Shown in pieces: positions 36,537 to 44,181 of a stretch of 64,000 nt of DNA (the first letter of the stretch is position 1; each line of letters starts with the position of its first letter). The translations under genes and the position numbers were made by a program. The DNA is from Acidobacteriota bacterium. GTDB taxonomy: Bacteria; Acidobacteriota; Terriglobia; Terriglobales; Acidobacteriaceae. Under the pieces are notes generated by a model. It did not search any database. It was not told the DNA's origin and was given only the letters and a program-made list of their open reading frames with translations. Location of the stretch: NCBI GenBank assembly GCA_018268915.1, contig JAFDVQ010000001.1, positions 1 through 64,000 on the forward strand, written 5' to 3'.

Positions 36537-38114
36537 TTAAGCGCCGCCCTCTTCGTCATCTCTCGTATTCTCTTCTTCCGCTGCAGGAACATTGGCGACG
36601 GCAAGCTCTTCCGCGGTTTCTCCGCCGTTTTCCGCCTCTTCCAGCACTTCTTGCGAATTCTCAATCTCGGCTTCCGCCGTACCAGCCGCAGCCTCAGGGG
36701 TCTCGATTTCCGACTCTCCGTCGGAGACGTTCTCGGTATCCGCGGCTGCGGTAAGTGCGGCCGGCTCGTCGCTGCCTTCGGCTTCGGGAGCACCCGCAAC
36801 TCCAATCGCTCCTTCGCCGGCTGGCGCTTCCTCGCCTTCCTCGAAGTGTCCGAAGTAGTGGCGAACCGCAACGCTGATGCGCTCTAGCGTCTTTTCGCCG
36901 ATACCCGGAATCTCCTCGAGTTGCTCCGGCGTCATGTCCGCCAGGGCCTCAACCGTGGTGATGCCGGCGGCAACCAGCTTCTCAATGATGCCCGCACCGA
37001 GTTCCGTGACCTGTTCGATCGGGGTGGAGGGGCCGCCCGTCAGAGCCTGCATCTGCTGCTCCACTTCCTGGCGTTTCTCCTCTTCGCTCTTGATGTCGAT
37101 CTTCCAGCCCAATAGCTTGGCAGCGAGCCTGACGTTCTGGCCCTTCTTGCCGATGGCCAGTGACAGCTGGGTGTCGTCGACGATGACTTCGAGCTGCTTG
37201 TCTGTCAGGTCGGTGATGGAAACGCGGCTGACCTTGGCAGGCTGCAGGGCTTTCTCTGCGAAGGTCGTGATCTCCTCAGAGAACTCGATGATGTCGATCT
37301 TTTCGCCGCGGAGTTCGCGGATGATGGACTGCACGCGCATGCCTTTCATTCCGACGCAAGCGCCTACGGGATCGACGTCCTTGTCGCGGCTTTGTACGGC
37401 AATTTTGGTGCGCTCTCCGGCTTCGCGCGCTATGGCGCGGATGACAACCGTGTTGTCGTAGATCTCGGGAACTTCCGACTGGAACAGGTTCTGTACCAGC
37501 TCCGGCGCTGCCCGCGAAACGATGACCTGGGGACCTTTCGCCGCACGGTCGACCTTCAAAAGAACCACTCGAACGCGCTCGCCAACAGTGAATTGCTCCA
37601 GGCGCGACTGCTCGCGCTTCGGGCAACGGGCTTCGGCTTTGCCGAGGTCGAAGATCACATCCTGCCCCTCGACCCGCTTCACGGTGGCGTTCAGGACTTC
37701 CTTCTCGCGGTGCGCATACTCCTGGAATACCGTGTCCCGTTCCGCTTCGCGGACCTTCTGAAAGATCACCTGTTTGGCCAGCTGTGCCGCGATGCGGCCC
37801 AGCGGCGTAGTGTCTTTGTACATGCGGATCTCGCTGCCAATCTCAACGCCAGGGGCAAGCTCATTCGCCTCTTCCAGCGTGATCTGATTGACGGGATCCT
37901 CAAGCTCGTCGTCGTCGGTGACAACGGTCTTGTAGACGTAGGCGGTGATCTCGCCGGTGTCCTTATTCAATTCTCCGCGCATGTTTTCCTGGGTCTTGTA
38001 GTACTTGCGGGTGGCGAGGGCAATTGCCTCTTCCACGGCGCCGACCACGATCTCGGGCTCGATGCCCTTCTCGCGACTCAGGAGTTCGATACTTTGATAC
38101 AAAGCGCTGGCCAT
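36537..38114 (-). CDS. nusA: Transcription termination/antitermination protein NusA
   Basis: NusA binds RNA polymerase and controls pausing, termination and antitermination. The 525-residue product has the N-terminal domain (SALYQSIELLSREKGIEPEIVVGAV), an S1 domain (about 135-200), KH1 and KH2 (VGACVGMKGMRVQSIIRELRGEKID, LSLAIGKKGQNVRLAAKLLGWKIDI). C-terminal helix-hairpin-helix repeats follow (VEALADMTPEQLEEIPGIGE). An acidic Ala/Glu tail of about 100 residues ends it. Start ATG 38114 is chosen because the family sequence begins there and GAGAGAGTAAGAGT precedes it; the frame extends further without family support. Confidence 0.97.
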   Translation of the reverse strand: MASALYQSIELLSREKGIEPEIVVGAVEEAIALATRKYYKTQENMRGELNKDTGEITAYVYKTVVTDDDELEDPVNQITLEEANELAPGVEIGSEIRMYKDTTPLGRIAAQLAKQVIFQKVREAERDTVFQEYAHREKEVLNATVKRVEGQDVIFDLGKAEARCPKREQSRLEQFTVGERVRVVLLKVDRAAKGPQVIVSRAAPELVQNLFQSEVPEIYDNTVVIRAIAREAGERTKIAVQSRDKDVDPVGACVGMKGMRVQSIIRELRGEKIDIIEFSEEITTFAEKALQPAKVSRVSITDLTDKQLEVIVDDTQLSLAIGKKGQNVRLAAKLLGWKIDIKSEEEKRQEVEQQMQALTGGPSTPIEQVTELGAGIIEKLVAAGITTVEALADMTPEQLEEIPGIGEKTLERISVAVRHYFGHFEEGEEAPAGEGAIGVAGAPEAEGSDEPAALTAAADTENVSDGESEIETPEAAAGTAEAEIENSQEVLEEAENGGETAEELAVANVPAAEEENTRDDEEGGA

Positions 38115-38223
38115 ACTCTTACTCTCTCGGTTTCCGGCGCCAGCCTCGCGGCCGGTCGCGTTCATAGATTGTTGTTCAGGAGTTCGCTGCGAGCTTGTCG
38201 CAAATCTCTGGGCTCGCAACCGC

Positions 38224-38814
38224 TTAGATCTCCGGGATCAGCTCCGCCTTCTCGACGTTCTCGAGAGGGATCTCCACCTTGTCCACGCCTGCTTTGCGGC
38301 TCTTGCTGTTCTGATGCATCGCCGCAAGATCGAGGGTGATGATTTTGCCCGAGCCCGCTTCCAGCCGGCCTCTCCAGTGTCGGTTGTTGCGTATTGGCTC
38401 GAACGTCTGCACCTTCACAAGGCACCCCGCAAAACGCTGAAACTCCTCTGCTTTCGTTAACTTCCGATCCAGCCCCGGCGAGCTCGCCTCGAGCGTATAT
38501 TCACCGCCCGGAACCAAATCTTCGACGTCTAACAGCACTCCAAAATCGCGGCTGAAAGCTTCGCAGTCCTCGTGAGTTACTCCAGAGAGCTGCTCAACCG
38601 TCAACCTGCCTTCCACCAGCCGCTCGGGGAGACCTTCTCCTCCGGCTGCAATCTGCGTCTTTAACCGCTTGCGGCCGTCCTCATTCTTTTCGAGGTAAAC
38701 CCGCAGTACCCGCTCCTTGGCTGGCCCAGACAGATCAACTTCAACGACTTCCAGGCCGTGCGAAGCAGCCACCCGCTCAGCGGCTTTCCGGATTTCGTCG
38801 AGATTCGAAGCCAT
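38224..38814 (-). CDS. rimP: Ribosome maturation factor RimP
   Basis: RimP assists late maturation of the 30S subunit. The 196-residue product has the N-domain (EIRKAAERVAASHGLEVVEVDLSG, VLRVYLEK, SPGLDRKLTKAEEFQRFAGCLVKV) and the C-terminal SH3-like domain ending VEIPLENVEKAELIPEI. ATG 38814 is preferred to the adjoining GTG at 38817. A stretch of about 25 residues with KKLKTQIAAGGEG-like sequence is longer than in many homologues. First gene of the rimP-nusA-infB unit, behind a leader with a potential attenuator. Confidence 0.95.
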   Translation of the reverse strand: MASNLDEIRKAAERVAASHGLEVVEVDLSGPAKERVLRVYLEKNEDGRKRLKTQIAAGGEGLPERLVEGRLTVEQLSGVTHEDCEAFSRDFGVLLDVEDLVPGGEYTLEASSPGLDRKLTKAEEFQRFAGCLVKVQTFEPIRNNRHWRGRLEAGSGKIITLDLAAMHQNSKSRKAGVDKVEIPLENVEKAELIPEI

Positions 38815-38892
38815 CACTCAAAGCCGCCTTGCTGCTCATTCTGAAGGAGTTCCCGGTTATTGTTCTGGCGGCTTCCGGGCAAAATTCGCACC

Positions 38893-38919
38893 AAATAAAA
38901 AGTGGGCTATAAGCCCACT
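38893..38919 (-). terminator. Terminator-like hairpin in the rimP-nusA-infB leader (possible attenuator)
   Basis: On the minus strand AGTGGGCT, loop TAT, AGCCCACT is a perfect 8-bp stem followed by TTTTATTT. It lies about 55 bases downstream of the predicted transcription start and 79 bases upstream of the rimP ATG, inside the leader rather than at an operon end. In E. coli the nusA operon leader also contains terminators through which NusA acts on its own operon. Confidence 0.7.
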
Positions 38920-38982
38920 CATCTCTCCGCCACCCCGGCTCACTCACAGGCAACTCAGGCGGACAAACTCGTTCGCCTGATT

Positions 38983-39011
38983 AGAATACGGCGTTTCCCT
39001 CGGAAATTCAA
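38983..39011 (-). promoter_or_regulatory. Sigma-70 promoter of rimP-nusA-infB
   Basis: On the minus strand TTGAAT (39011-39006), a 17-base spacer and TATTCT (38988-38983) form a near-consensus promoter. The predicted start is near 38976, giving a leader of about 160 bases before rimP. Confidence 0.75.
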
Positions 39012-39149
39012 TTGGTCGTGTTCAGCAGCCATGGACTCCGCTCAGAGCGCAAGCCGGGCGAAGGACGCCACTCCGAAGCCGTTCCTTAGGGAACTCCCTG
39101 ATGAGCTTAAGTTGTAAGGCATTTGCGCATCGTTTAGAGCCCAGGAGAA

Positions 39150-39259
39150 TTGACCAAGGGTAACTCAGATTTAGTCTTTTGAATGAACAACTTGCGGTTC
39201 TGGCACCCGAGGGCCACCCGGTTACCACTAATGGGGTGCAGTAATCACTCCCGGTTACC
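39150..39259 (+). promoter_or_regulatory. Promoter candidate and CCCGGTTACC repeats before the EAL gene
   Basis: TTGACC (39150-39155), a 16-base spacer and TAGTCT (39172-39177) form a weak promoter candidate. The spacer contains GGGTAAC (39158-39164), the inverse of GTTACCC. Two direct copies of CCCGGTTACC lie at 39217-39226 and 39250-39259, spaced 33 bases (about three helical turns). The set looks like a regulator binding array. Confidence 0.45.
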
Positions 39260-39281
39260 CGAATAATGGGTGATTGCAGGC

Positions 39282-40904
39282 ATGCGGACTCTTCTTCAGC
39301 GCATTATTGTCGCCATTATCTCGACGATCGTTCTTGCCACGGCCGGTGCGCTGGGCGGCTATGTCGTCGGACATGCCTACGCGCTCCGACAGGCCGAGTC
39401 GCGGCTCGATCAATACGCAGACAAGGTTCTGCTTGCGACCATTGCCTCCACGTCGGAATCACGGGCAATGCTGGAGACGATGAACAGTTCGTCTTACAGG
39501 CTCTGCTCTGACGCTGAAATAGAGTATTTCAGGCAGCTCATCTTTCAGTCGCAGTATCTGAAGGCCGCGGGTCGCATGCGCAACGGCCGCATCGAGTGCT
39601 CCACTACGTCGGGCCGTACGCCGCTGGCAGCCACGCAGTACTCCCCGGTGATGGCGAGGCAGAACGGCACCAAGATTTACAAGAACCTTCCTCCATTTCG
39701 TGTCGATGATCAGAACGTGGTGGCGGTGCAGATTGGCGAGGCATTCGTCGTCTACAACCCCTATAACTTTGTTTCTCTGGCCGCACGTCATATGCACTTC
39801 GCGGCGACGGCGATCGATGTTCAGTCGCATCAGGCAGGGCAGCTTATCGGAGATACTCCGAATGTCTCGCAGGCTATCCTGACCCAAGAGGGAACAGCGA
39901 AGGTTGGCGAGACGCTCTTTGCAACGCGCTGCTCGAAAGATCATGACGGCTGCCTGACTGCTTACATTTCGACGGCGGATGCGCTTGGAATCAGTCGAGG
40001 GTATTCGATCGTATTCATAGCCGTTGGAGCGTTCTTCGGAGCGCTGTCGGGAGTGTTCTTCCCGATGCTGTACAGCCGTAACAAAAGCGTGGAGCAACAG
40101 CTCATTCGAGCCATTCGCGCCGACGCTCTGACGGTTGTTTATCAACCGATCGTAGAGCTTTCTACCGGCAAGATCGTCGAAGCTGAGGCACTGGTCCGCT
40201 GGACGGATGAGTACAAGAATGCGGTCAGCCCCGATGTCTTTGTGAAAATTGCGGAAGAGAAGGGATTCGTGGGAGAGATTACAAAACTCGTCCTTCGCCA
40301 TGCGCTTCGCGATTTTGGTTCGACACTCCGCGCGCGTTCCTTCTTCCGGATCAATATCAACATTGCCGCATCGGACCTTGCCGACAGCAACTTCATTCCG
40401 ATGCTCGACAAGCAGCTTGGCGACGCAGAGGTTTCTCCTCGCAGCCTTGGAGTCGAGATCACGGAGAGCTACACGGCGCGCCAGCAGATCGCTCGCAATA
40501 CGATTGTTCGTCTCCGCGAGCGGGGCCACTATGTTGCGATCGATGATTTCGGCACAGGCTACTCCAGCCTCGCGTATCTGCATGATCTGTCTGTGGATGC
40601 CATCAAGATCGATAAGGCCTTCACGAAGGCCATCGGGACGGATGCAGTAACGGTGTCGATATTGCCGCAGATTCTCACCATGGCTGAGACACTTGGCTTG
40701 CGGGTAGTAGTTGAAGGCATCGAGACAAAAGTCCAGGCCGACTACTTCGCTGCAAGTGAGCAGGATATTCATGCTCAGGGTTGGCTCTTCGGTCGTCCCA
40801 TCCCGGCACGCGCCTTTCTCCAGATGCTGGATGAAGAAGAAGCCCGTCTTACCAAGCAGGCTGAAGAGGAATACCCCGCCGGCGCAATCGTTGCCACATA
40901 CTAG
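39282..40904 (+). CDS. Membrane cyclic-di-GMP phosphodiesterase (CSS-type sensor plus EAL)
   Basis: A 540-residue two-membrane-segment protein. TM1 spans about residues 8-30, then a periplasmic domain of about 210 residues with Cys76 and Cys106 (IECSTTSG), TM2 at about 243-262, then a cytosolic EAL domain. All EAL catalytic positions are visible: EALVRW, NINIAASDL, VEITES, AIDDFGTGYSSL, IKIDK, VVEGIET and AQGWLFGRP, so it should hydrolyse c-di-GMP. The sensor resembles the CSS-motif domain of PdeC-type enzymes, where periplasmic disulfide state controls activity, although here the motif reads CST. Start ATG 39282; a GTG at 39270 is possible. Confidence 0.92.
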   Translation: MRTLLQRIIVAIISTIVLATAGALGGYVVGHAYALRQAESRLDQYADKVLLATIASTSESRAMLETMNSSSYRLCSDAEIEYFRQLIFQSQYLKAAGRMRNGRIECSTTSGRTPLAATQYSPVMARQNGTKIYKNLPPFRVDDQNVVAVQIGEAFVVYNPYNFVSLAARHMHFAATAIDVQSHQAGQLIGDTPNVSQAILTQEGTAKVGETLFATRCSKDHDGCLTAYISTADALGISRGYSIVFIAVGAFFGALSGVFFPMLYSRNKSVEQQLIRAIRADALTVVYQPIVELSTGKIVEAEALVRWTDEYKNAVSPDVFVKIAEEKGFVGEITKLVLRHALRDFGSTLRARSFFRININIAASDLADSNFIPMLDKQLGDAEVSPRSLGVEITESYTARQQIARNTIVRLRERGHYVAIDDFGTGYSSLAYLHDLSVDAIKIDKAFTKAIGTDAVTVSILPQILTMAETLGLRVVVEGIETKVQADYFAASEQDIHAQGWLFGRPIPARAFLQMLDEEEARLTKQAEEEYPAGAIVATY

Positions 40905-40969
40905 AAGCCTCAGTCACATTTCATAGCGAGTGATTGGCGCGTGCTGCCCCAACGCGCAACAATATTCGA

Positions 40970-42325
40970 ATGAGAATCACCCGGGTTCTGGCGGCGGCTC
41001 TCTCTATGCTTGCCGCGTTCTCCAGTGCATCAGCTCTTGAAAAACAATCCGCGGCTGAGTACCACGCGCGGCGTGTTGCGCTCGGCAATGCCTTGCACGG
41101 CGGAGTCGCAATATTGTTTGCCGCTGAAGAGCCTGTACTGGACTTCGATCCCTATCGACAAGACTCCGACTTCTACTACCTGACGGGCTGGAATGAGCCC
41201 GGGGCTGCACTCTTGATTGTGGGCCCGACCTCCGAGACGGAACATGCCGCGCAACCGGCACACAGACGTGAGTACAAGGAGGTTCTCTTTCTCCCCACGC
41301 GAAATCTTCGGACGGAGCAGTACACCGGAGCGAAGATGGACGCCACGACCCCCGGCGTTGCGCATGCCACTGGCGTCGATAACGTTGAGCAGATGACGAA
41401 TCTGGCGGTCGATCTCAACAAGCTGATCGGCGACGACCGTCGCCTGGCAATGAATATCTGGACGCAACCACGCGCTAAGGCTGCCGATTCGGTTCTGGAC
41501 TTCACCGCCGCCACACTCGGCACGACGGCAACATCCGCGAAAGATGTCACAACGCTGACGATGCCCCTGCGCGAAGTGAAAGACGCAGGCGAGATTGAAC
41601 TCCTGAAGAAAGCCTCGACCGCTTCCATTGCCGGTCAACGCGCGATGATGAAGGCGGTCAAACCGGGCGAAACTGAGCGAACCGTCGCCGGCATCATGAC
41701 TGCCGCATGGTACAAGGAGGGTTGCGAACGGCCTTCCTACGCACCGATTGTCGGTACTGGACTTAACTCAACTACGCTTCACTACTCCGAAAACTCGGGG
41801 ACGATTCGGGATGGCGATGTGGTCGTGGTGGATGCTGCCTGCGAGTACTCGATGTATGCGTCCGACATTACGCGGACGGTTCCGGCGAATGGACACTTCA
41901 CTGCTCGGCAGCGCGAGATCTACGACATTGTGCTCGGTGCACAGAAGGCGGCGATGGATGCCTTTGTCGTTGGCAAGTCGAAGATCAACGACTTCAGTCA
42001 TCGCGATCCCGATACTCTCGACGCTGTTGCATTTAACTACATCAACACTCATGGCAAAGATCTGCACGGTCATCCGCTAGGAAAGTACTGGCTGCACGGC
42101 CTCGGCCACATGGTCGGAATCGACGTGCACGATCCCGCGCAGTATCCTGCCGTGCTGAAGCCGGGGATGGTCTTCACCATCGAACCCGGCGTCTACATCC
42201 CGGAGGAGAAACTGGGTGTCCGCATCGAGTGCGATTTTCTCGTGCTTCCGGATGGCAAGCTCCTCGACCTGAACGCGGACTTGCCTCACACTGCGGACGA
42301 AGTCGAAGCGGAGATGAAGAATTAA
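40970..42325 (+). CDS. Exported Xaa-Pro aminopeptidase (M24B)
   Basis: A 451-residue metallopeptidase that removes N-terminal residues preceding proline. A signal peptide (MRITRVLAAALSMLAAFSSASA) is followed by the AMP_N domain (FDPYRQDSDFYYLTGWNEPGA) and the pita-bread catalytic domain. Metal ligands: two Asp in VDAACEYSMYASDITRT, His in GLGHMVGIDVHD, Glu in FTIEPGVYIPEE and Glu in RIECDFLV. The start is ATG 40970; an upstream in-frame TTG lacks support. The protein probably acts in the periplasm in peptide scavenging. Confidence 0.94.
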   Translation: MRITRVLAAALSMLAAFSSASALEKQSAAEYHARRVALGNALHGGVAILFAAEEPVLDFDPYRQDSDFYYLTGWNEPGAALLIVGPTSETEHAAQPAHRREYKEVLFLPTRNLRTEQYTGAKMDATTPGVAHATGVDNVEQMTNLAVDLNKLIGDDRRLAMNIWTQPRAKAADSVLDFTAATLGTTATSAKDVTTLTMPLREVKDAGEIELLKKASTASIAGQRAMMKAVKPGETERTVAGIMTAAWYKEGCERPSYAPIVGTGLNSTTLHYSENSGTIRDGDVVVVDAACEYSMYASDITRTVPANGHFTARQREIYDIVLGAQKAAMDAFVVGKSKINDFSHRDPDTLDAVAFNYINTHGKDLHGHPLGKYWLHGLGHMVGIDVHDPAQYPAVLKPGMVFTIEPGVYIPEEKLGVRIECDFLVLPDGKLLDLNADLPHTADEVEAEMKN

Positions 42326-42329
42326 GACG

Positions 42330-42704
42330 ATGGACTCCTTCGATCAATCGCCGTCAGATCAGCTTGAGATGCTGAGCAAAGTCTTCTCAGACCAGTTGGT
42401 GGCGTGTCTCGAAGAGTGCGCGCACGGTCGCAGGGGCCTGTTCTCAGACATTGCTCTTACTGAAGAGGACGAGAACAGTCGCGAGTGGCCTGAGGCTGCT
42501 CGCTTGCGCGAACTTGCCCAGGCCCTGCAAAGCGTCTTCGCGCAGCATGAACAGCGACATGCGCTCTCTGAAGAATTTCTCGATCTCTGTTCGATGCACG
42601 GCGAGAGCCACCCCGGGGAACCGCGCCTTGCTCGGATGTTCCTGTCGCGAATCGAACGCGGGGAAGTCGGTACCCCAACCGAAGAAGCCAGAAAGCCATG
42701 GTAG
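42330..42704 (+). CDS. Hypothetical protein, small and acidic
   Basis: A 124-residue protein starting 5 bases after the aminopeptidase stop. It is mostly helical and acidic (LFSDIALTEEDENSREWPEAA, HEQRHALSEEFLDLCSMHGE) with three Cys and no membrane segment or signal. No family recognised. It overlaps the next gene by 7 bases and is probably cotranscribed with the aminopeptidase and that gene. It could be a coupling partner of the following membrane protein, but this is only position-based. Confidence 0.65.
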   Translation: MDSFDQSPSDQLEMLSKVFSDQLVACLEECAHGRRGLFSDIALTEEDENSREWPEAARLRELAQALQSVFAQHEQRHALSEEFLDLCSMHGESHPGEPRLARMFLSRIERGEVGTPTEEARKPW

Positions 42705-43090
42705 TCCTGCATGCGTTTCTCGCGCTGGCCTCTGGATTTGCCACGATGGCGATACTGGTCACAATTGTGACCGTGTTGCTGCAACGATTCGCGCCTGACT
42801 GGACTGATTCGGCCGCTACGCCGAAGCCCGGTTATACCTTCATCAACATTGGCTGTACTTTCCTCTCGGCTGCGGCCGGTGGCTTCGTCACCGCCTGGAT
42901 TGCAAACCACAATCCGCTTATCCACGTGCTGGCTCTCGCGATCGCAGTGTTGCTGATGGCTGCGCTCAGCGCGCTTCAGCAGCGAGGGAAATTGCCTGTC
43001 TGGTATTTGCTCGCGCTGGTGGCTATTGCTCCGATCGGCGCATTCGTCGGCGGGCTAGTTCGGCTTCGTGCAATGGGTGCATTGCAATAA
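42698..43090 (+). CDS. Hypothetical four-TM membrane protein
   Basis: A 130-residue protein with four hydrophobic stretches: HAFLALASGFATMAILVTIV, YTFINIGCTFLSAAAGGFVTA, HVLALAIAVLLMAALSAL and WYLLALVAIAPIGAFVGGLV. No family recognised. Its ATG lies inside the last codons of the upstream gene (ATGGTAG), a 7-base overlap that favours coupling. A terminator follows right at its stop codon. Confidence 0.7.
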   Translation: MVVLHAFLALASGFATMAILVTIVTVLLQRFAPDWTDSAATPKPGYTFINIGCTFLSAAAGGFVTAWIANHNPLIHVLALAIAVLLMAALSALQQRGKLPVWYLLALVAIAPIGAFVGGLVRLRAMGALQ

Positions 43091-43119
43091 GAAAGCCGCC
43101 CGAAACGAGCGGCTTTCTT
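43089..43119. terminator. Bidirectional intrinsic terminator
   Basis: AAGAAAGCCGC (43089-43099) and GCGGCTTTCTT (43109-43119) form an 11-bp stem with a 9-base loop. A-rich left and T-rich right flanks serve the converging membrane-protein gene and the outer-membrane barrel gene. Confidence 0.88.
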
Positions 43120-43135
43120 GAGATTGAACGATGAG

Positions 43136-44023
43136 CTACCAGCGCAGACCAACCGTTACTGGAATGATCTTCGTGTCAGCGCCGACGGTCGTGATACCGA
43201 GGCCGTTGGGCGTGAGTCCTTCCACCGCAGGCGACGACACATCGAGGTAGCGGGCCTCGGCGAACAGCTTCATCCTGCCATCGCCATTCCAGCCTGCGAA
43301 GCGGTGCTCGATTCCACCTCCGACATTCCATCCGCCTTGATTGCTGGAGAAGTGGCCAACGACTACGTCCTGCGTCACTCCGTAGCAGAACCCGAAGTAG
43401 TCACAATAGACGCCTTGCTGCGGATCAGTGAAGTTGGTGACCTTGCGGTAGAAACCACCGCCACCCACTCCATAGAACGTGATTGCGCTTTTGGGATTGA
43501 TCTCGTACATCGGGTCCAGCGTGAACGACCAGAGGGTGTCGTATCCGCCGGTAGCACCTGCCTCTGCGACGATTGGAGCGGGCAGCTTGCTGTGGATGTA
43601 CTGGTACTCAAGGTTCATGCTGAAGTGCTGATCGAAGCGGTATCCAGCACCCACCGTGAAGTTGTAGCCCCACCCAATATAAGGAGAGGAATCGTCTGTC
43701 GGTGCGTTGAAGCCGCCTCCAACTTCGTAAGTGAGATGGCTTCTGAGCCCACTCACTCCTCCACCGGGACGGGACCGGTTGTCATACTGTCCGCCACCGG
43801 CTGCAGACGGGGCGGAGGGCAATGCCGCATCAGCTAAATGGGCAACGTCCGCACCGTCGTTTGAACTTGATTCCGTAGAAGGTGCCGCAGTGGAACTCGA
43901 AAAGGCTGCTGAATCGTCAGCAGCAGACACAGCCTGGGCGCTCGCAGAGCCGAGTGCAAAGGCGAGGGCGCCACAAACCATGGCCGTGCGCCCCATGAGC
44001 GACAGACAGCGAACTGAAGTCAT
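43136..44023 (-). CDS. Outer-membrane beta-barrel protein
   Basis: A 295-residue protein with a signal peptide (TAMVCGALAFALGSASAQA), a low-complexity Ser/Ala segment of about 60 residues, then alternating aromatic/Gly strands: YIGWGYNFTVGAGYRFDQH, FSMNLEYQYIHSKL, GVGGGGFYRKV, WNVGGGIEHRFAG, and the end IIPVTVGLRW, where a terminal aromatic residue is the usual barrel-assembly signal. It matches the general small outer-membrane beta-barrel (OmpW/OprF-like) type. GAGGTTGAA precedes ATG 44023. Precise role unknown. Confidence 0.85.
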   Translation of the reverse strand: MTSVRCLSLMGRTAMVCGALAFALGSASAQAVSAADDSAAFSSSTAAPSTESSSNDGADVAHLADAALPSAPSAAGGGQYDNRSRPGGGVSGLRSHLTYEVGGGFNAPTDDSSPYIGWGYNFTVGAGYRFDQHFSMNLEYQYIHSKLPAPIVAEAGATGGYDTLWSFTLDPMYEINPKSAITFYGVGGGGFYRKVTNFTDPQQGVYCDYFGFCYGVTQDVVVGHFSSNQGGWNVGGGIEHRFAGWNGDGRMKLFAEARYLDVSSPAVEGLTPNGLGITTVGADTKIIPVTVGLRW

Positions 44024-44130
44024 TTCAACCTCGCTAGTGATATGTAGGACGTGGAGGGTACACGAATCATCCCCCGTAAGGACTTAGACTCCGTTTTGTT
44101 TTCAAAGTTGCTTCCGGACCCCATATGGCG

Positions 44131-44156
44131 AAAGGCCGGAGTACCCTCCGGCCTTT
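44131..44156. terminator. Intrinsic terminator after the ribonuclease gene
   Basis: AAAGGCCGGAG, TAC, CTCCGGCCTTT forms an 11-bp perfect stem with a minimal loop. It lies 26 bases past the stop of the minus-strand Rne/Rng gene. The A-run on the plus side gives a T-run on the minus strand. Confidence 0.85.
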
Positions 44157-44181
44157 GGCTTCGATACGGCAGAATTCCTGC

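Larger units (their letters stand above)
38815..39281. other. 467-base divergent gap rimP / EAL gene, regulatory DNA
   Basis: No coding region is credible here. On the minus side it holds the rimP promoter (38983-39011), a 5' leader of about 160 bases with a TCAGGCG/CGCCTGA hairpin, and a terminator-like hairpin at 38901-38919. On the plus side it holds a promoter candidate and CCCGGTTACC repeats upstream of the EAL gene (separate entries). The stretch 39012-39145 shows nothing recognisable. Confidence 0.75.

Noticed and set aside
38921..39260. tRNA or tmRNA upstream of rimP, as in E. coli metY-rimP
   Set aside because: No cloverleaf arms or GTTCRANNC loop could be assembled in either strand of the gap.
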